Of a DNA stretch of 64,000 nucleotides, positions 24,182 to 32,709 are shown piece by piece. Under the pieces are notes generated by a model, which had not been told where the DNA came from, ran no database searches, and worked only from the letters and a program-made list of their open reading frames with translations. The translations under genes were made by a program, and so were the position numbers. Numbering within the stretch: position 1 is the stretch's first letter; each line of letters opens with the position of its first letter. The DNA is taken from the NCBI RefSeq assembly GCF_041820985.1, contig NZ_JBGUAU010000005.1:124001-188000 (forward strand). The letters run 5' to 3'. Source of the stretch: Evansella sp041820985. GTDB lineage: Bacteria; Bacillota; Bacilli; Bacillales; Salisediminibacteriaceae.

Positions 24182-24724
24182 TTACAAAAACTGCATCGTT
24201 GTAATACAAGTGTTGTCATCCTCAAATGTGGAAATTTCCGATTCTACCCTTTTTCCATCATGCTCAATCACTACTCGAAGTTTTTTATCACGTGGGAGCC
24301 ATAAATCTATGAAACCATTCTCGAAAGATTTCAGCTTACTATCAAATATTACATTTCCTTCTATGTCTTCAATGTACACAGCAAACTCTTCCTCTATCAT
24401 CTCACCCTGGCATCCTGTTAAGCTGTGAATGGCACAAGGATGTGTTGTCTCCACATAGGGAGCGATGGAAACAAAAAATTCATCTTCAGGTAGATCATAA
24501 ATAAGCTTACTTTCATCACTGTTCGTCACTATTAGTTCATGAGAAGTAATCGAAGCAGTTTGATCCTCTACTTTTCCTGTACTATAGTCATGTACTAATT
24601 CCTTTATATCTTCTACATCTGTATCAGTAGTTGCACTTCCATCAAAATTGATTGCAATCAAATAAATTGTAAGTGCTGCCAAAATAAGTCCAATAAGGGG
24701 AAGTAGTTGTTTTCTTTTCATCAT
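24182..24724 (-). CDS. cueP: CueP-type copper-binding protein
   Basis: A 180-residue protein with an N-terminal membrane anchor (residues 7-25) and an extracytoplasmic CueP domain. The three conserved Cys fall at Cys97 and Cys105 in THPCAIHSLTGCQGE and Cys173 in NTCITTMQ, matching the copper-binding Cys96/104/172 of Salmonella CueP. LVHDYSTG, DLPEDEFFVSIAPYV and NGFIDLWLPRD are also family motifs. In Salmonella the protein buffers periplasmic copper and supplies it to SodCII. In a Gram-positive it would sit on the outer face of the membrane. No copper regulator or pump is next to it. Confidence 0.9.
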   Translation of the reverse strand: MMKRKQLLPLIGLILAALTIYLIAINFDGSATTDTDVEDIKELVHDYSTGKVEDQTASITSHELIVTNSDESKLIYDLPEDEFFVSIAPYVETTHPCAIHSLTGCQGEMIEEEFAVYIEDIEGNVIFDSKLKSFENGFIDLWLPRDKKLRVVIEHDGKRVESEISTFEDDNTCITTMQFL

Positions 24725-24783
24725 ATGATGTTTCTCCTAACTGTTTTTATATTCAATATTTTGTCATTTTTAAAACTAAATGC

Positions 24784-24821
24784 AAAAAAAGAGAGAAGTT
24801 GTCTTTACGTTAACCTTCTCA
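24784..24821 (-). terminator. Terminator of the 147-residue membrane protein gene
   Basis: Minus strand GAGAAG and CTTCTC stem followed by C and seven T. It is about 110 bases past the stop at 24933. Confidence 0.45.
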
Positions 24822-24932
24822 CTCATCTTATCATAAAAAGCAGCTCTAACTTTTGAACAGTTTTCAACGTTTTCATTTATAAAAAGAATGGAGGAGTATG
24901 CTCGCACCCCTTTCCTTCATTACCATTGTAGT

Positions 24933-25376
24933 CTAATCGTTTAACAATGCCATTTTCTCCTTCACCAATGCAATCATATATTCATTTATATACAACTGAT
25001 TTCTTCTTTTTTTATCCGCTCGATAGCCCGATATAACAAACAAAAAGATAAGGATAGAGATACCACTAATTAGAATAGGATCATCTATGATACCCACTTG
25101 TGAAATCGAGATGAATAGGGTAAAACCGAAAGAAAAAATAGCAACTAGTATCCCTATAACGACACCGAGCAGCCCAAAGTACGATTTTTCTTTTTGCTGT
25201 GCCTGTAAATGAAACAGAATGGACTTGTACGTAGAGTACGAGTCACTATAACTATTTCCAAAGTACTCTTCTAACATGTCTAATTCTTCATGTCCTTTGT
25301 TCCGTAACTTTTTATACTGTTTTTGTTCTGTAGCGATTCTTTTCAGTCCTCTTTGCTTTTTCCGTTTCCACTTCAT
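24933..25376 (-). CDS. Hypothetical two-helix membrane protein
   Basis: A 147-residue protein. It has a basic N-terminus (MKWKRKKQRGLKRI), a charged helical stretch to about residue 65, two membrane helices (about 68-92 and 99-117) and a basic C-terminal helix (RADKKRRNQLYINEYMIALV). Both ends are predicted cytoplasmic. No known domain recognised. Single gene with its own terminator. Confidence 0.6.
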   Translation of the reverse strand: MKWKRKKQRGLKRIATEQKQYKKLRNKGHEELDMLEEYFGNSYSDSYSTYKSILFHLQAQQKEKSYFGLLGVVIGILVAIFSFGFTLFISISQVGIIDDPILISGISILIFLFVISGYRADKKRRNQLYINEYMIALVKEKMALLND

Positions 25377-25883
25377 ACTCTCATCACCTATGTCCTACGT
25401 ATATATAATCATAGTATCCTATTCCGAAGATTACTGCACTGGAATTTTATGCACATTGATATTTAGTATTGAAATCTAACATATCGAAAAAATAAGAAAC
25501 AGTGTTTTTTTAGAAAATATTTTACTTATGACGAGAAAAAAAGTAGCAAACCATTGTTCAAATTACAAAAGAAATCGCATGTTTTGGCGTTTTCTTTTGT
25601 ATGGGCTGTTTTTTGCAAACCTTACGAAAACAATTAAATATACACCACTATTAATATGTTTATCCTTACAATACTACATGAACTGATACTCTATTGTACC
25701 ACTCCATTACACTTTGTTATAAAGATTATAACAATTAGTTAGTATGTGGTATCTCAAAGATGAACATGTATAGTGAATTCTTATAATGCTAATTTATTGA
25801 ATAATGTTTCATAAAAATACTAATTCTAATAATTAAAATTATGCTTTGTATACATAAACCAAAACTAAGAGAGGACTTTTAAA
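25377..25883. other. Intergenic region with a perfect hairpin
   Basis: Very AT-rich spacer of 507 bases. At 25565-25601 TACAAAAGAAA and TTTCTTTTGTA form an 11-bp stem with inner CGC/GCG and no strong T tail. The rest holds the divergent promoters. No gene seen. Confidence 0.4.
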
Positions 25884-26618
25884 ATGAATAATACTATAGA
25901 TGATTCTGGTTCCACTTCACACAAAAAAGGGACATTTATAACGGAAATGAAGAACACGGTGGCTAATTTCGTTTCCGAGAATCATTCTGCTTCACCGCTT
26001 TCCAGGATGGAACAATTACCAATGCAGATTGGTAAAAAAAGCCTTTCACAAACGAGAGCTACTTTTATGGCTTTCGTGGATGTTATGATTCCATCTACCT
26101 TTGGTGCATTGGATTTAAGATTGGATGATTATGTGATATGGACATTAGATCATTATATTTCCGTTCAAGGAAACTTTGGGATGGATAGTATCCAGTTGTC
26201 ATCTGCAACAGCTGGAATGCTAGATGCAGCAGCGAAGCAACTTATTTTTTCAGGTAAGGTCAAGAAGGAGTTGAATTATTCCATTTATCCAGAAGGAGGA
26301 TCATTTGCCTCCCTTTCCTTCGAGGATCGATTGGAAGCCATACATTTATTAGAAAATGCTCAAGTGGATATGGATAGTCTGCCTCTCCCCTATCGAAACA
26401 ATATCGGTTATGTCAAAAATATTGTGAGTAACTTGCATCAAATGGTGATGATCGGATACTATTCCGAGTGGTTTTCCCTTGGGGCAACGCGATTAGCTCC
26501 TCCAGAAAATCGTGTTGTAGAGAGGCCTTTCATGACATGGAATCTTGTTAACTACCCAAGTCCATCAATGGGGTACCGTGAACTACGTGGTTTTCTTGTA
26601 AAAGAGTTTAAAGATTAG
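25884..26618 (+). CDS. Gluconate 2-dehydrogenase subunit 3-like protein
   Basis: A 244-residue protein of the gluconate_2-dh3 family, the small partner of membrane-associated FAD sugar dehydrogenases. The core helices around RATFMAFVDVMIPSTFGALD (residues 53-72), the central helices and MGYRELRGFLVKEF at the end fit the family. Bacterial members often carry a Tat signal, but this one has a hydrophilic N-terminus with no twin-Arg motif. It is 14 bases upstream of the GMC oxidoreductase gene and is surely cotranscribed with it. Confidence 0.72.
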   Translation: MNNTIDDSGSTSHKKGTFITEMKNTVANFVSENHSASPLSRMEQLPMQIGKKSLSQTRATFMAFVDVMIPSTFGALDLRLDDYVIWTLDHYISVQGNFGMDSIQLSSATAGMLDAAAKQLIFSGKVKKELNYSIYPEGGSFASLSFEDRLEAIHLLENAQVDMDSLPLPYRNNIGYVKNIVSNLHQMVMIGYYSEWFSLGATRLAPPENRVVERPFMTWNLVNYPSPSMGYRELRGFLVKEFKD

Positions 26619-26632
26619 GAGGTGGAAATGAT

Positions 26633-28339
26633 ATGCATACAGATGCAGATGTTATTATCATTGGGGCCGGTGGTGGAGGTGCGGTTGCTGCTAAGGAATT
26701 GGGAGAGTTAGGTGTTAACGTGCTTATTCTTGAAGCAGGTCCATGGTATGGAAATAAAAAATGGAGCAGTCCTAATCAAGAGCGTGGTGCTACTAGTAGT
26801 TCCAGCCCAGATGATTTAGATATCAACCTCTTACGACAACAATATACGAAAATGGAACATAACATGAATGATATTATATCTGGTCGCTTCCGCTGGGGTC
26901 CTGCCGATCGACGTCGTTCCCCTTGGCAACGAATTATCCCTAATCACGGGCAACTTTGGCAATCTACTGGTGTAGGTGGAACAACTCAACACTATTGGGC
27001 AAACTCCCCCCGCGCTTATGCTATGGCTATCGATGATGTTTGGCCTATTTCCTACCGGGAGTTGGTTCCATACTACGAAAAAGTAGAGGCAACATTACCT
27101 GTTCGCCCTGCGCCAACCACTGCCAAGGAAGAAATGTTTTATTACGGGGCTAAAAAAGATGGTTGGTCATTCATTAACACGAAAAATCCAACTAGTCCAG
27201 GTTATCGACCACAACCAAATGCTATTTTGCATCCGAATGAAAAGTTGATGGACAAGAACGTTAGCTTAGAGGAATTATCCAAAATGGAAGGATGCACCCT
27301 TTGTGGACATTGCGTTAACGGTTGCCCACACGGACCTTCTGTTGATAAAGTAGCGAAACGACCAACGAACATCAGTTACGTTCCTCTCGCTCTAAAGACA
27401 GGAAATGTGGAGATCCGCCCAAACACTTATACAATGAAAATTTTAACGAGTACTGATTCGGAGGTAGAAAGACAAGCCATTGGAGTGGAATACAGAGATA
27501 CATGGACTGGCGAAATTGGAGAATTATATGCAAAAGTAGTTGTCATGGCAGCTGGTTGCATTGAAACACCAAGGCTATGGCTTAATTCTCAGCTACCGTA
27601 CAACTCTTGGGTTGGTCGTGGACTTACTAACCATTATTGGGATTGGGTGACTGGCGTATTTGATGAAAAGGACATTATGGGAATATTAGGGCAAAATAAT
27701 ATCAATCCTTTCACTGGTCCAACTTCAGGTGGAAGATTGGATTACCCTGGACTAGGCTGCATCCAACCATCAGGAGTAAGCCCAGGTTTGTTTTCTTCCT
27801 TAACCTTTGGATTTAGTCAAAGTGGCTATTTTTTCAAGCAGGAGCACTCGGTAGATGACCCTTGGGATTTACGTGGACGAGTGGTTGGAAACGAATTGCT
27901 AGAATGGATGCAAAATTATCAAAGTACCTTAAGTATCATGATCCTTACAGATGATCAACCCCATAAGAGAAATGGTGTAACAGTAGACCCTGTACTAAAA
28001 GATGAGCATGGCCCCATCCCTGTCGTCCGCTATACACCTAGCAAGGAAGATAAGAAGAAGAGAAATCAGTTAGCTAAAATTTCTGCAGATATCTTACGTA
28101 AAGCTGGAGCTAAAAAAATTATTCGAACAGATTGGCCTGCTCACTTGTTCGCCCATATCGAATCTACCATGCGTATGGGACTAGTTGTCGATGATATTTG
28201 TGAAGCGTACCAAGTAAAAAGGCTTTTTATCGCTGATAATAGTGTTCACTACAATGGCATCGGCGGACCGAATCCGACTCTCACTACTCAGGCATTAGCA
28301 ACAAGAACAGCTGAAAAAATAGTGATGAAGTACTTTTAG
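26633..28339 (+). CDS. GMC-type FAD oxidoreductase with a Cys cluster
   Basis: A 568-residue glucose-methanol-choline oxidoreductase. The FAD motif GAGGGGAVAA lies at residues 11-20, VGGTTQHYWANS near 114-125 covers the flavin, and the C-terminal catalytic region carries HIESTMRMG and NSVHYNGIGGPNPTLTTQAL. Cys221, 224, 227 and 231 (CTLCGHCVNGC) look able to bind an iron-sulfur cluster, as in FAD-dependent glucose or gluconate dehydrogenases. AGGAGG precedes the ATG. With the small subunit just upstream it should oxidise a sugar or sugar acid and pass electrons to the respiratory chain. No cytochrome c subunit is adjacent. Confidence 0.88.
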   Translation: MHTDADVIIIGAGGGGAVAAKELGELGVNVLILEAGPWYGNKKWSSPNQERGATSSSSPDDLDINLLRQQYTKMEHNMNDIISGRFRWGPADRRRSPWQRIIPNHGQLWQSTGVGGTTQHYWANSPRAYAMAIDDVWPISYRELVPYYEKVEATLPVRPAPTTAKEEMFYYGAKKDGWSFINTKNPTSPGYRPQPNAILHPNEKLMDKNVSLEELSKMEGCTLCGHCVNGCPHGPSVDKVAKRPTNISYVPLALKTGNVEIRPNTYTMKILTSTDSEVERQAIGVEYRDTWTGEIGELYAKVVVMAAGCIETPRLWLNSQLPYNSWVGRGLTNHYWDWVTGVFDEKDIMGILGQNNINPFTGPTSGGRLDYPGLGCIQPSGVSPGLFSSLTFGFSQSGYFFKQEHSVDDPWDLRGRVVGNELLEWMQNYQSTLSIMILTDDQPHKRNGVTVDPVLKDEHGPIPVVRYTPSKEDKKKRNQLAKISADILRKAGAKKIIRTDWPAHLFAHIESTMRMGLVVDDICEAYQVKRLFIADNSVHYNGIGGPNPTLTTQALATRTAEKIVMKYF

Positions 28340-28710
28340 AAATGGATAGTTAGTTTATAAGAAAAGTGTTTGAAACGCGAACTTATGTGTCTGAGCTTTT
28401 GATTGAAAGATACACTAATCTTGTGAACTCCATAAAGGGTGGAATGGTTTATATACATTTGCGACTCTTTTATCTACGTTATGGATTGTTCGTTTATTTA
28501 TTGGCTGTATTCGTTTTTTAGGTAAAAGAAAGGAGATCACTAAAAACAGCGAAAAACAACAAATGTTACATATATTTAGGTTACATAGGGAAAACAGTTT
28601 ATACGAAAAGGATCACAATTAGACATATCTAAAATGTGTGGTCCTTATTGTTTCTTCTTCAATTATCGCTCCGTTTGTTTAATAAGAATGTAAATTCAAT
28701 TTCGTAATAA
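28340..28710. other. Intergenic region with a terminator-like hairpin
   Basis: AAGGATCACA and TGTGGTCCTT near 28606-28651 form a 10-bp stem with one G-T pair. It is weakly T-tailed and may end the dehydrogenase operon. Otherwise nothing recognised. Confidence 0.4.
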
Positions 28711-29001
28711 TCATTCACTCTTCATTTTGATCAACAAGAAAGCTATAGTATTGGCTATTAGTGATATAACGAAAGAGACTACTATTGAAAAAGTTACAGA
28801 AACAACTAAGTTTAGAAAACTAAAATAGGAAAATAGTAAAAGAAAAATAAGTGGAATACCAAACCACTTTGACTTCAGTAATCCTTTCCAACCTTTATAT
28901 TCAATGTTATTCTTTTCTATCTTTGAAAATATAAGAGGAGAAAAAATAATAAATATTAGTAACAAAGAAATAAGTAGCCCGTACCAATCAAACTGCTCCA
29001 T
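28711..29001 (-). CDS. Hypothetical membrane protein, 96 residues
   Basis: Three hydrophobic helices (about residues 8-26, 49-66 and 69-90) separated by a basic amphipathic loop (KIEKNNIEYKGWKGLLKSKW). Overall it resembles small YesK- or YtpI-like Bacillus membrane proteins only in general style. GGAG lies upstream of the ATG. Family and role unknown. Confidence 0.6.
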   Translation of the reverse strand: MEQFDWYGLLISLLLIFIIFSPLIFSKIEKNNIEYKGWKGLLKSKWFGIPLIFLLLFSYFSFLNLVVSVTFSIVVSFVISLIANTIAFLLIKMKSE

Positions 29002-29350
29002 ATATTAACTCCTTTCAGTAATCGAATTAACATCTTCCCTCATCCATTTTAACATAAATATCCATATCCCTTTCTTTCACGAGAAATTTACATGATAAAT
29101 TACATCATGATCCAAATTCCTCCTAAGATTGAGAAAAATAATCAAACAATAATAGATTTTTTTATCGAGCATCCATTCTGAAAATCGTTCGTCTATACCT
29201 ATGACTGAGATTATCCTGGATAATCCCCGAAAAACTAGGCCATCAACTAATCAGCCAGAATAGGGTCCTTCGCCTAGACCGTATATAGTTGTTTTCACAT
29301 ATGTTGTAGGGTAAATATCTATAGGCAACTATGGAAAGGGGTTATATAAA
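29002..29350. other. Intergenic region ahead of the Gly-rich gene
   Basis: Holds a 17-base palindrome, GATTATC-CTG-GATAATC, at 29209-29225. CATATGTT near 29300 resembles the -10 of SigK promoters (CATANNNT) with AC about 18 bases upstream. SigK control would suit a coat protein, but the match is weak. Confidence 0.35.
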
Positions 29351-29653
29351 ATGTACGGATATGGGTACACACCACAAACAAGACAATTTGCACCAGGTGC
29401 AGGCATCAGCCCTCTAGGTGCTGGACTATTGGGAGCAGGCATTGGCTATTTAGGCGGAACAATGATGACTCCAGGAGGATTTGGTGGCTTTGGTGCGCCT
29501 GCAGCACCACCAGCAGCAGGATGGGGGTACCCTGGCATACACGGTGGCTATGGAGCACCAGTTGCACCAGGCGGATTTGGTCACCCTGTAGGAGCACCTG
29601 GATTCGGTCACCCTGGCGTTCGCCCAAGACCTTTCACACCGTTTTTCTGGTAG
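29351..29653 (+). CDS. Gly/Pro/Ala-rich small protein, possible spore coat protein
   Basis: A 100-residue low-complexity protein. It starts MYGYGYTPQTRQFAPG, has a Gly-zipper-like hydrophobic stretch (residues 17-37, GLLGAGIGYLGG) and then repeats of GFGHP, GGYGAP and PGFGHPG, ending RPFTPFFW. Composition resembles Bacillus spore coat or exosporium proteins and YdcC-like Gly-rich proteins, but there is no defined family. AAGGGG precedes the ATG. A strong terminator follows, then the 52-bp repeat array. Confidence 0.6.
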   Translation: MYGYGYTPQTRQFAPGAGISPLGAGLLGAGIGYLGGTMMTPGGFGGFGAPAAPPAAGWGYPGIHGGYGAPVAPGGFGHPVGAPGFGHPGVRPRPFTPFFW

Positions 29654-29701
29654 ATCATATTGTCAATAGTATAGTTAACTACTGACTTTAAAATATAACG
29701 T

Positions 29702-29738
29702 AGGTATCTCAAGGTATCCTTCCTTGTGATACCTTTTT
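29702..29738 (+). terminator. Terminator of the Gly-rich gene
   Basis: AGGTATCTCAAGG pairs with CCTTGTGATACCT with one mismatch, then TTTTT. Confidence 0.8.
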
Positions 29739-29828
29739 AATGTGATTATAAAAATGGTTGCTAATTGCTGAAAATTCTATAGATTGAATTTTTATACTGC
29801 GGAATACACATTCATGCTAGCTAATTGC

Positions 29829-30226
29829 GCGACATTTCAACCTCTCCACCAGCTCCAAATGTCGCGCAACCTCCTCTCTCGCGACATTTCAACCTCTCCA
29901 TCAGCTCCAAATGTCGCGCAACTGCTTCTCTCACGACATTTCAACCTCTCCACCAGCTCCAAATGTCGCGCAACCTCCTCTCTCGCGACATTTCACTCCA
30001 TCCATCAGCTCCAAATGTCGCGCAACTGCTTCTCTCGCGACATTTCAACCTCTCCATCAGATCCAAATGTCGCGCAACTGCTTCTCTCGCGACATTTCAC
30101 TCCATCCATCAGCTCCAAATGTCGCGCAACTGCTTCTCTCGCGACATTTCAACCTCTCCATCAGATCCAAATGTCGCGCAACTTCCTCTCTCGCGACATT
30201 TCACTCCATCCATCAGCTCCAAATGA
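29829..30226 (+). repeat. Tandem 52-bp palindromic repeat array 1
   Basis: Seven full units and one truncated unit start at 29829, 29881, 29933, 29985, 30037, 30089, 30141 and 30193, exactly 52 bp apart with no indel. Each unit has the inverted arms CGCGACATTT and AAATGTCGCG around a 19-bp loop such as CAACCTCTCCATCAGCTCC, and a 13-bp linker such as CAACTGCTTCTCT. Two loop types (CAACCTCTCC... and CACTCCATCC...) alternate in the second half. By hand count a unit is 52% GC in an AT-rich spacer. The units encode no stop in any plus frame, which creates three long overlapping false frames. Element type unknown. Confidence 0.9.
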
Positions 30227-30405
30227 GCAAGCCGACCACATACTGAATGAACCTCTTTTGTCCGTTAAGCCTTTCCCAGTATCCACCTCTACATAAAAAA
30301 TTAAATTGCGATTCTGTTTAAGATAGACGAACATAAGGTATAGTAAGGACAGAAATATACAAGCTAGAAAGACGGAACATTTTGATACTATTGGAGGAAA
30401 TATGT

Positions 30406-31194
30406 ATGGCTTTTGTTATCTCTTTAATTAATCGTTTTAAGGAGCATAAACTAATTGAATTAGCAGCACAATGCGCTTATTATTTATTACTTTCTATCTT
30501 TCCTTTTCTCATTTTTATGTTAACATTACTATCTTTTCTTCCTATTCCCATTGAGTTTGAGCTAGACATGCTCTATGACATTGTTCCAGCTGATATTGTA
30601 CAAATGATTGAAAGAGAATGGACTACCATTACTGCAAGACACAACACTGGATTATTGTCGTTCAGTATTATTTTTACCCTTTGGACTGCATCTCTTGCAT
30701 TAAATACAATTCTTCATTTGCTAAATAGAGCATACGATGTTACAGAAGACCGCAGAATGATTATTGGTAGACTAAACTCCATTTTATTAACTATTGGAAT
30801 GTTTGTAGTAATCCTAGTCGCGTTAAGCTTTCAAGTTATTGGTGGTGCCATAAGAGATATTCCCATTTTTGATCTTGCCATTTTTAATTTCGATCTTTTG
30901 CGCTGGTTGTTTACTTCCATACTATTGTTTATTGTCTTTACACTATTATATTTAATTGGTCCGAACATTCGGTTAAAAATAAGAGAAGTATACATCGGAG
31001 CTATTTTTGCAACAGTTGGTTGGCAAATCACCTCCCTACTTTTTTCCTTCTACTTAAATAACTTTGCTAATTACACAGCAACCTATGGTACGATCGGAAC
31101 CGTCATTGCGCTAATGGTTTGGTTTCACATTTCTTCTGTGGTTATTCTCTTCGGTGGTGAAATTAATGCAGCATTGAAAGAGGATCGTTACTAA
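30406..31194 (+). CDS. YihY/UPF0761 (BrkB-like) membrane protein
   Basis: A 262-residue integral membrane protein of the YihY/virulence factor BrkB family with six helices. LAAQCAYYLLLSIFPFLIFMLTLL is the first, GLLSFSIIFTLWTASLAL and the final FHISSVVILFGGEINAALKE are signature segments. The start at 30406 is set by GGAGG eight bases upstream. Despite an old RNase BN label, the family is not an RNase; it is a putative exporter. It begins 180 bases after repeat array 1. Confidence 0.85.
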   Translation: MAFVISLINRFKEHKLIELAAQCAYYLLLSIFPFLIFMLTLLSFLPIPIEFELDMLYDIVPADIVQMIEREWTTITARHNTGLLSFSIIFTLWTASLALNTILHLLNRAYDVTEDRRMIIGRLNSILLTIGMFVVILVALSFQVIGGAIRDIPIFDLAIFNFDLLRWLFTSILLFIVFTLLYLIGPNIRLKIREVYIGAIFATVGWQITSLLFSFYLNNFANYTATYGTIGTVIALMVWFHISSVVILFGGEINAALKEDRY

Positions 31195-31339
31195 AGTACT
31201 CTCTACTAACAAGCACGTTCCTTATTGAGCGTGTTTTCTTTTTTGGAAAACAAAATCATACTAATATAGAAAGTAGTCATTTTATGTTAAAATATTCACA
31301 AGGAGTTAGTAAGTATTTTGATAACAAGGGGGAATAATA

Positions 31340-31639
31340 ATGAGTAAAACAGATGTTATCGCTCGTAGAGTTTTAGGATGGAAATTAAATAGCGTTAATA
31401 CTTGGTTTGATCGAGAAAATAAGGTTTTCGTAGAAGATTTTCAGCCAGAGAAAAATATGGAGCACGCACTTCTGATCGTAGACAGATTAGAGAAATTTGG
31501 ATTTACTTATGAGGTAAAAGGGGATTATGAAGTTTACTTTAATCATGTAAGCGGAACTGGTAATACATTAGCAGAGGCGATAACAAATGCTGCATATGCT
31601 CTCGCTGAGGTAAACACAATTCATGATGCTTGGCTTTAA
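31340..31639 (+). CDS. Phage ABA-sandwich / BC1872-like domain protein
   Basis: A 99-residue protein. It matches the small ABA-sandwich domain common in phages of Firmicutes: IARRVLGWKLNSVNTWFD at the start, a helix with MEHALLIVDRLEKFGFTYEV, and the end TLAEAITNAAYALAEVNTI. No other phage genes are near, so it is either a lone domesticated copy or a phage remnant. GGGGG precedes the ATG. A terminator follows. Function unknown. Confidence 0.6.
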   Translation: MSKTDVIARRVLGWKLNSVNTWFDRENKVFVEDFQPEKNMEHALLIVDRLEKFGFTYEVKGDYEVYFNHVSGTGNTLAEAITNAAYALAEVNTIHDAWL

Positions 31640-31660
31640 TAATACAATACTCATCTAATA

Positions 31661-31719
31661 AGAGAGGATAACTCAAAAGACTGACTGAATTATTCCTTTT
31701 AAGTCGTCCTCTTTTTTTG
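31661..31719 (+). terminator. Terminator after the ABA-sandwich gene
   Basis: AGAGGATAACT pairs with AGTCGTCCTCT with a mismatch, followed by seven T. Confidence 0.6.
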
Positions 31720-31730
31720 AATAATTACAT

Positions 31731-32513
31731 TTAGTCCATCGAAACCACTCGAACAAACTCCGCATGACTCCTACTATCTGTATAAGGCACATGCACATGG
31801 CTATAGTCAGTAAAAACAGCTTCTACCTGGATACTCTCAAAAGGATTCAAATTCCGAAGTACTTCGCCAAAACCTACTTCTAATTCATCATCATTTGTTA
31901 TATCAAAAAATAATCTTCCTCTTTCAAACTCGTTCAAAGAGTGCGGTACTTTTATTAAATCCTCATCTACCATAAATATATATTTACTTCCTCCGCCGCC
32001 GTGATTGATCATCAGAAAACCATTTGTAATAAACTCTCCATCAAAATTTACGATAAAGCTGTCCTCTCCATTTGTTCCATCCTGAATACTCGAGACTGTT
32101 AATCCAGCAATTTGATTTCCAACACTCAGCTGTTTTTTAGAAAAAACACTGAAAGAATCCGAAAGCACTTGTTGATTTACTTGGTCTAATGTTTCCTGAT
32201 ATTTCGTTATCAATTCCCTTAATTGCTCATTTTCACCTTGCAGATATCCCACTTTATGGGTTAATGTTTCTACTTCGTTATTTGTATCCTTTGAAACATA
32301 TCCGATAGGCTGAGATTTTTTTAATTCGTCTATTAGAAATAATAATTTCTCATTCTCTCGTTTTAACTTTTCATTTTCCTCTTTCTGTTCTTCTATTATC
32401 TTTTGTTCTTCTGACATGATATCCTGGGAGTGATCACTCGGTTCATTAAAAACCAACATTACAATAACTACTAATAAGGCTATTGCTCCGAAGCTGAAAT
32501 AGTTTTTATTCAT
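31731..32513 (-). CDS. Membrane-anchored coiled-coil protein
   Basis: A 260-residue protein with an N-terminal membrane anchor (residues 7-23), a Glu/Lys-rich coiled coil (about 32-65, heptads around EEQKEENEKLKRENEKLLFL), a second coiled coil (about 85-115) and a C-terminal beta-rich domain from residue 125 (SVGNQIAGLTVSSIQDG). The C-terminal part would face outside. No known family recognised; the layout recalls cell-surface sensors or scaffold proteins. Single gene. Confidence 0.6.
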   Translation of the reverse strand: MNKNYFSFGAIALLVVIVMLVFNEPSDHSQDIMSEEQKIIEEQKEENEKLKRENEKLLFLIDELKKSQPIGYVSKDTNNEVETLTHKVGYLQGENEQLRELITKYQETLDQVNQQVLSDSFSVFSKKQLSVGNQIAGLTVSSIQDGTNGEDSFIVNFDGEFITNGFLMINHGGGGSKYIFMVDEDLIKVPHSLNEFERGRLFFDITNDDELEVGFGEVLRNLNPFESIQVEAVFTDYSHVHVPYTDSRSHAEFVRVVSMD

Positions 32514-32636
32514 CTAACTATGCACCCCATTCCACACCTTAATAGCTTGCAGTTTGCAATTTCCCCCTCCTCTAAATACAAAAGTATTAACTTCTTACCT
32601 AATTCCTTTTCTATGTACTATTTTCCTTTCTTCTTG

Positions 32637-32686
32637 TAAAAAAAAGAGGATGGATCAAAAGAAAGTTAGTTTCTTTTAATTCATCC
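32637..32686 (-). terminator. Terminator of the MMPL efflux operon
   Basis: On the minus strand GGATGAATTAAAAGAAA pairs with TTTCTTTTGATCCATCC and is followed by C and a T tract. It lies 24 bases past the stop of the coiled-coil partner gene. Confidence 0.8.
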
Positions 32687-32709
32687 AATATAATTCATAT
32701 TATGATCTA

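Noticed and set aside
29784..30296. Long overlapping plus-strand reading frames across array 1
   Set aside because: The 52-bp unit has no stop in any plus frame and 52 is not a multiple of three, so all frames stay open by construction. No ribosome binding site or known protein.
30831..31031. 66-residue minus-strand frame inside the YihY gene
   Set aside because: Shadow of the strong membrane protein gene on the plus strand.
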